DNA from: Cucumis sativus
Taxonomy: Eukaryota > Streptophyta > Magnoliopsida > Cucurbitales > Cucurbitaceae
Reading direction: 5' to 3'
NCBI RefSeq assembly: GCF_000004075.3
Contig: NC_026661.2
Coordinates: 19,558,307-19,622,306 of the forward strand
DNA length: 64,000 nucleotides
This document shows, piece by piece, positions 63,318 through 64,000 of this stretch. Within the stretch, counting starts at the first letter, position 1. Each line of letters begins with the position of its first letter. Below the pieces are notes generated by a model. That model was not told the origin of the DNA. It was given only the letters and a program-made list of their open reading frames with translations, and did not search any database. The position numbers and the translations under genes are program-made.

Positions 63318-64000
63318 TCACCTTCTTTTCTTACCTTTTTCAAACAAAAGTATGTTTTCCCCCAATAATTCAGCAACTCTAACAAAGCACCTTCTTTCCC
63401 CCCCTCCTACCTCCATTCTTTTTATCAGCTCATCAGCCATGTTTGCTATTACCACTATTTTCCTAGCTGAATTGTCTATGAAGCCTTCCTCCACTCCTTT
63501 GTCAAATAAGGCAAGCAAGCTGTCATAGTATCCATCCACATTTAGCAATCCTACCTGATTATACATTTTTCGAAACCGATAAAAGGTCAAGTTAACAATA
63601 AGCCACTCTGACAACATTTCTGTTTGTTGTTTTTTATTACTGGGTTTCAACGATACTTTCAAAATGTTGAATATAAACCAAGGAAATAAAGAAGGGAGGT
63701 ACTGAAAAATCCATGGTATTTGTTTTAGATACTCTTTTTTTCCTCCATAAAGTTGTCAATACAAATCCATATCTTACTGGCTTGTCATGAATTCCTAGCT
63801 GAGCCCAAGTTATCATCTCTAGTAATTCTTCCATAGTTCCATAGCCACCTAGTCCAATGGATTTTGGATTTTTCATCAAAATTTTCAAGTTTTTGCTAGT
63901 GAAGTAAATGAAATGAAACCCTTGTCATAATAAACTCACACACAGACACACAATCTTATAGTTCCTATTATAACCTGGAAGTGCTACAAATGCATCAGCA
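63318..64000 (-). CDS. LOG: LOG-type cytokinin-activating enzyme, 3' exons (partial)
   Basis: Three exons on the minus strand: 64000-63975 (cut by the window edge; reads ADAFVALPG), 63848-63778 ([20 protein letters not shown], then DKP) and 63554-63318 ([20 protein letters not shown]..., stop TGA at 63318). LOG enzymes hydrolyse cytokinin riboside monophosphates to free, active cytokinins. The signature PGGxGTxxE is complete once the first intron is removed: P-G from the first exon and G-Y-G-T-M-E-E from the second. The last ~35 residues (from [16 protein letters not shown]) differ from the usual LOG tail, which more often reads KELVKKLEEY...; total length is normal. Which LOG number this is cannot be told from the C-terminal part. 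Confidence 0.9.

Noticed and set aside
63849..63888. Apparent LOG exon reading SIGLGGYGT, as if the Pro of PGGxGT were lost
   Set aside because: The extra bases are the 3' end of an intron (acceptor CTAG at 63848/63849). The Pro-Gly comes from the preceding exon at 63975-64000, so the motif is intact.

Overview
The window looks like nuclear DNA of a flowering plant, most likely a eudicot. It is AT-rich, has short GT-AG introns, and carries plant-only families (OBERON, CHX antiporter, TAB2, LOG, plant ARP7). Several proteins resemble cucurbit versions from memory, but that placement is only inference. There is no bacterial, viral or organellar block.

Layout from left to right: 3' end of a probable CC-NB-LRR resistance gene (+, 1-113); a small unrecognised three-exon gene (-, 2196-2764); OBERON 4-like PHD regulator (-, 3163-7524); an AT-rich gap holding a perfect 215-bp tandem duplication (9928-10357); a 19-exon EFR3/SEMI-ROLLED LEAF 2-type gene (-, 12228-26028) with LINE and SINE debris in a 3.2-kb intron; a CHX28-like cation/H+ antiporter (+, 28850-32167); RPB11-type RNA polymerase subunit (-, 33688-35757); a 12-exon multi-PHD protein with a Tudor-like tail (+, 38968-45753); TAB2-type chloroplast translation factor (-, 47216-49426); an uncharacterised protein with possible resemblance to animal PAAT (+, 51560-55433); nuclear actin-related protein ARP7 (+, 56334-61489); and the C-terminal exons of a LOG cytokinin-activating enzyme (-, 63318-64000, running off the window).

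The genes are independent eukaryotic units on both strands and do not form an operon or cluster. Several act in the nucleus on chromatin or transcription (OBE4, RPB11, the PHD/Tudor protein, ARP7), but this is probably ordinary gene mixing. Exon models were built by hand from splice sites, reading phase and remembered family sequences. For each complete gene the exon phases join without a break. Transcript ends are not known.

I found no convincing new biological system. The best leads are the unnamed 95-residue gene, the PAAT-like protein with two separate 18-codon duplications, a poly-lysine upstream ORF overlapping the CHX start, the exact 215-bp duplication, and a head-to-head pair of tRNA-derived elements at 50.1-50.3 kb.
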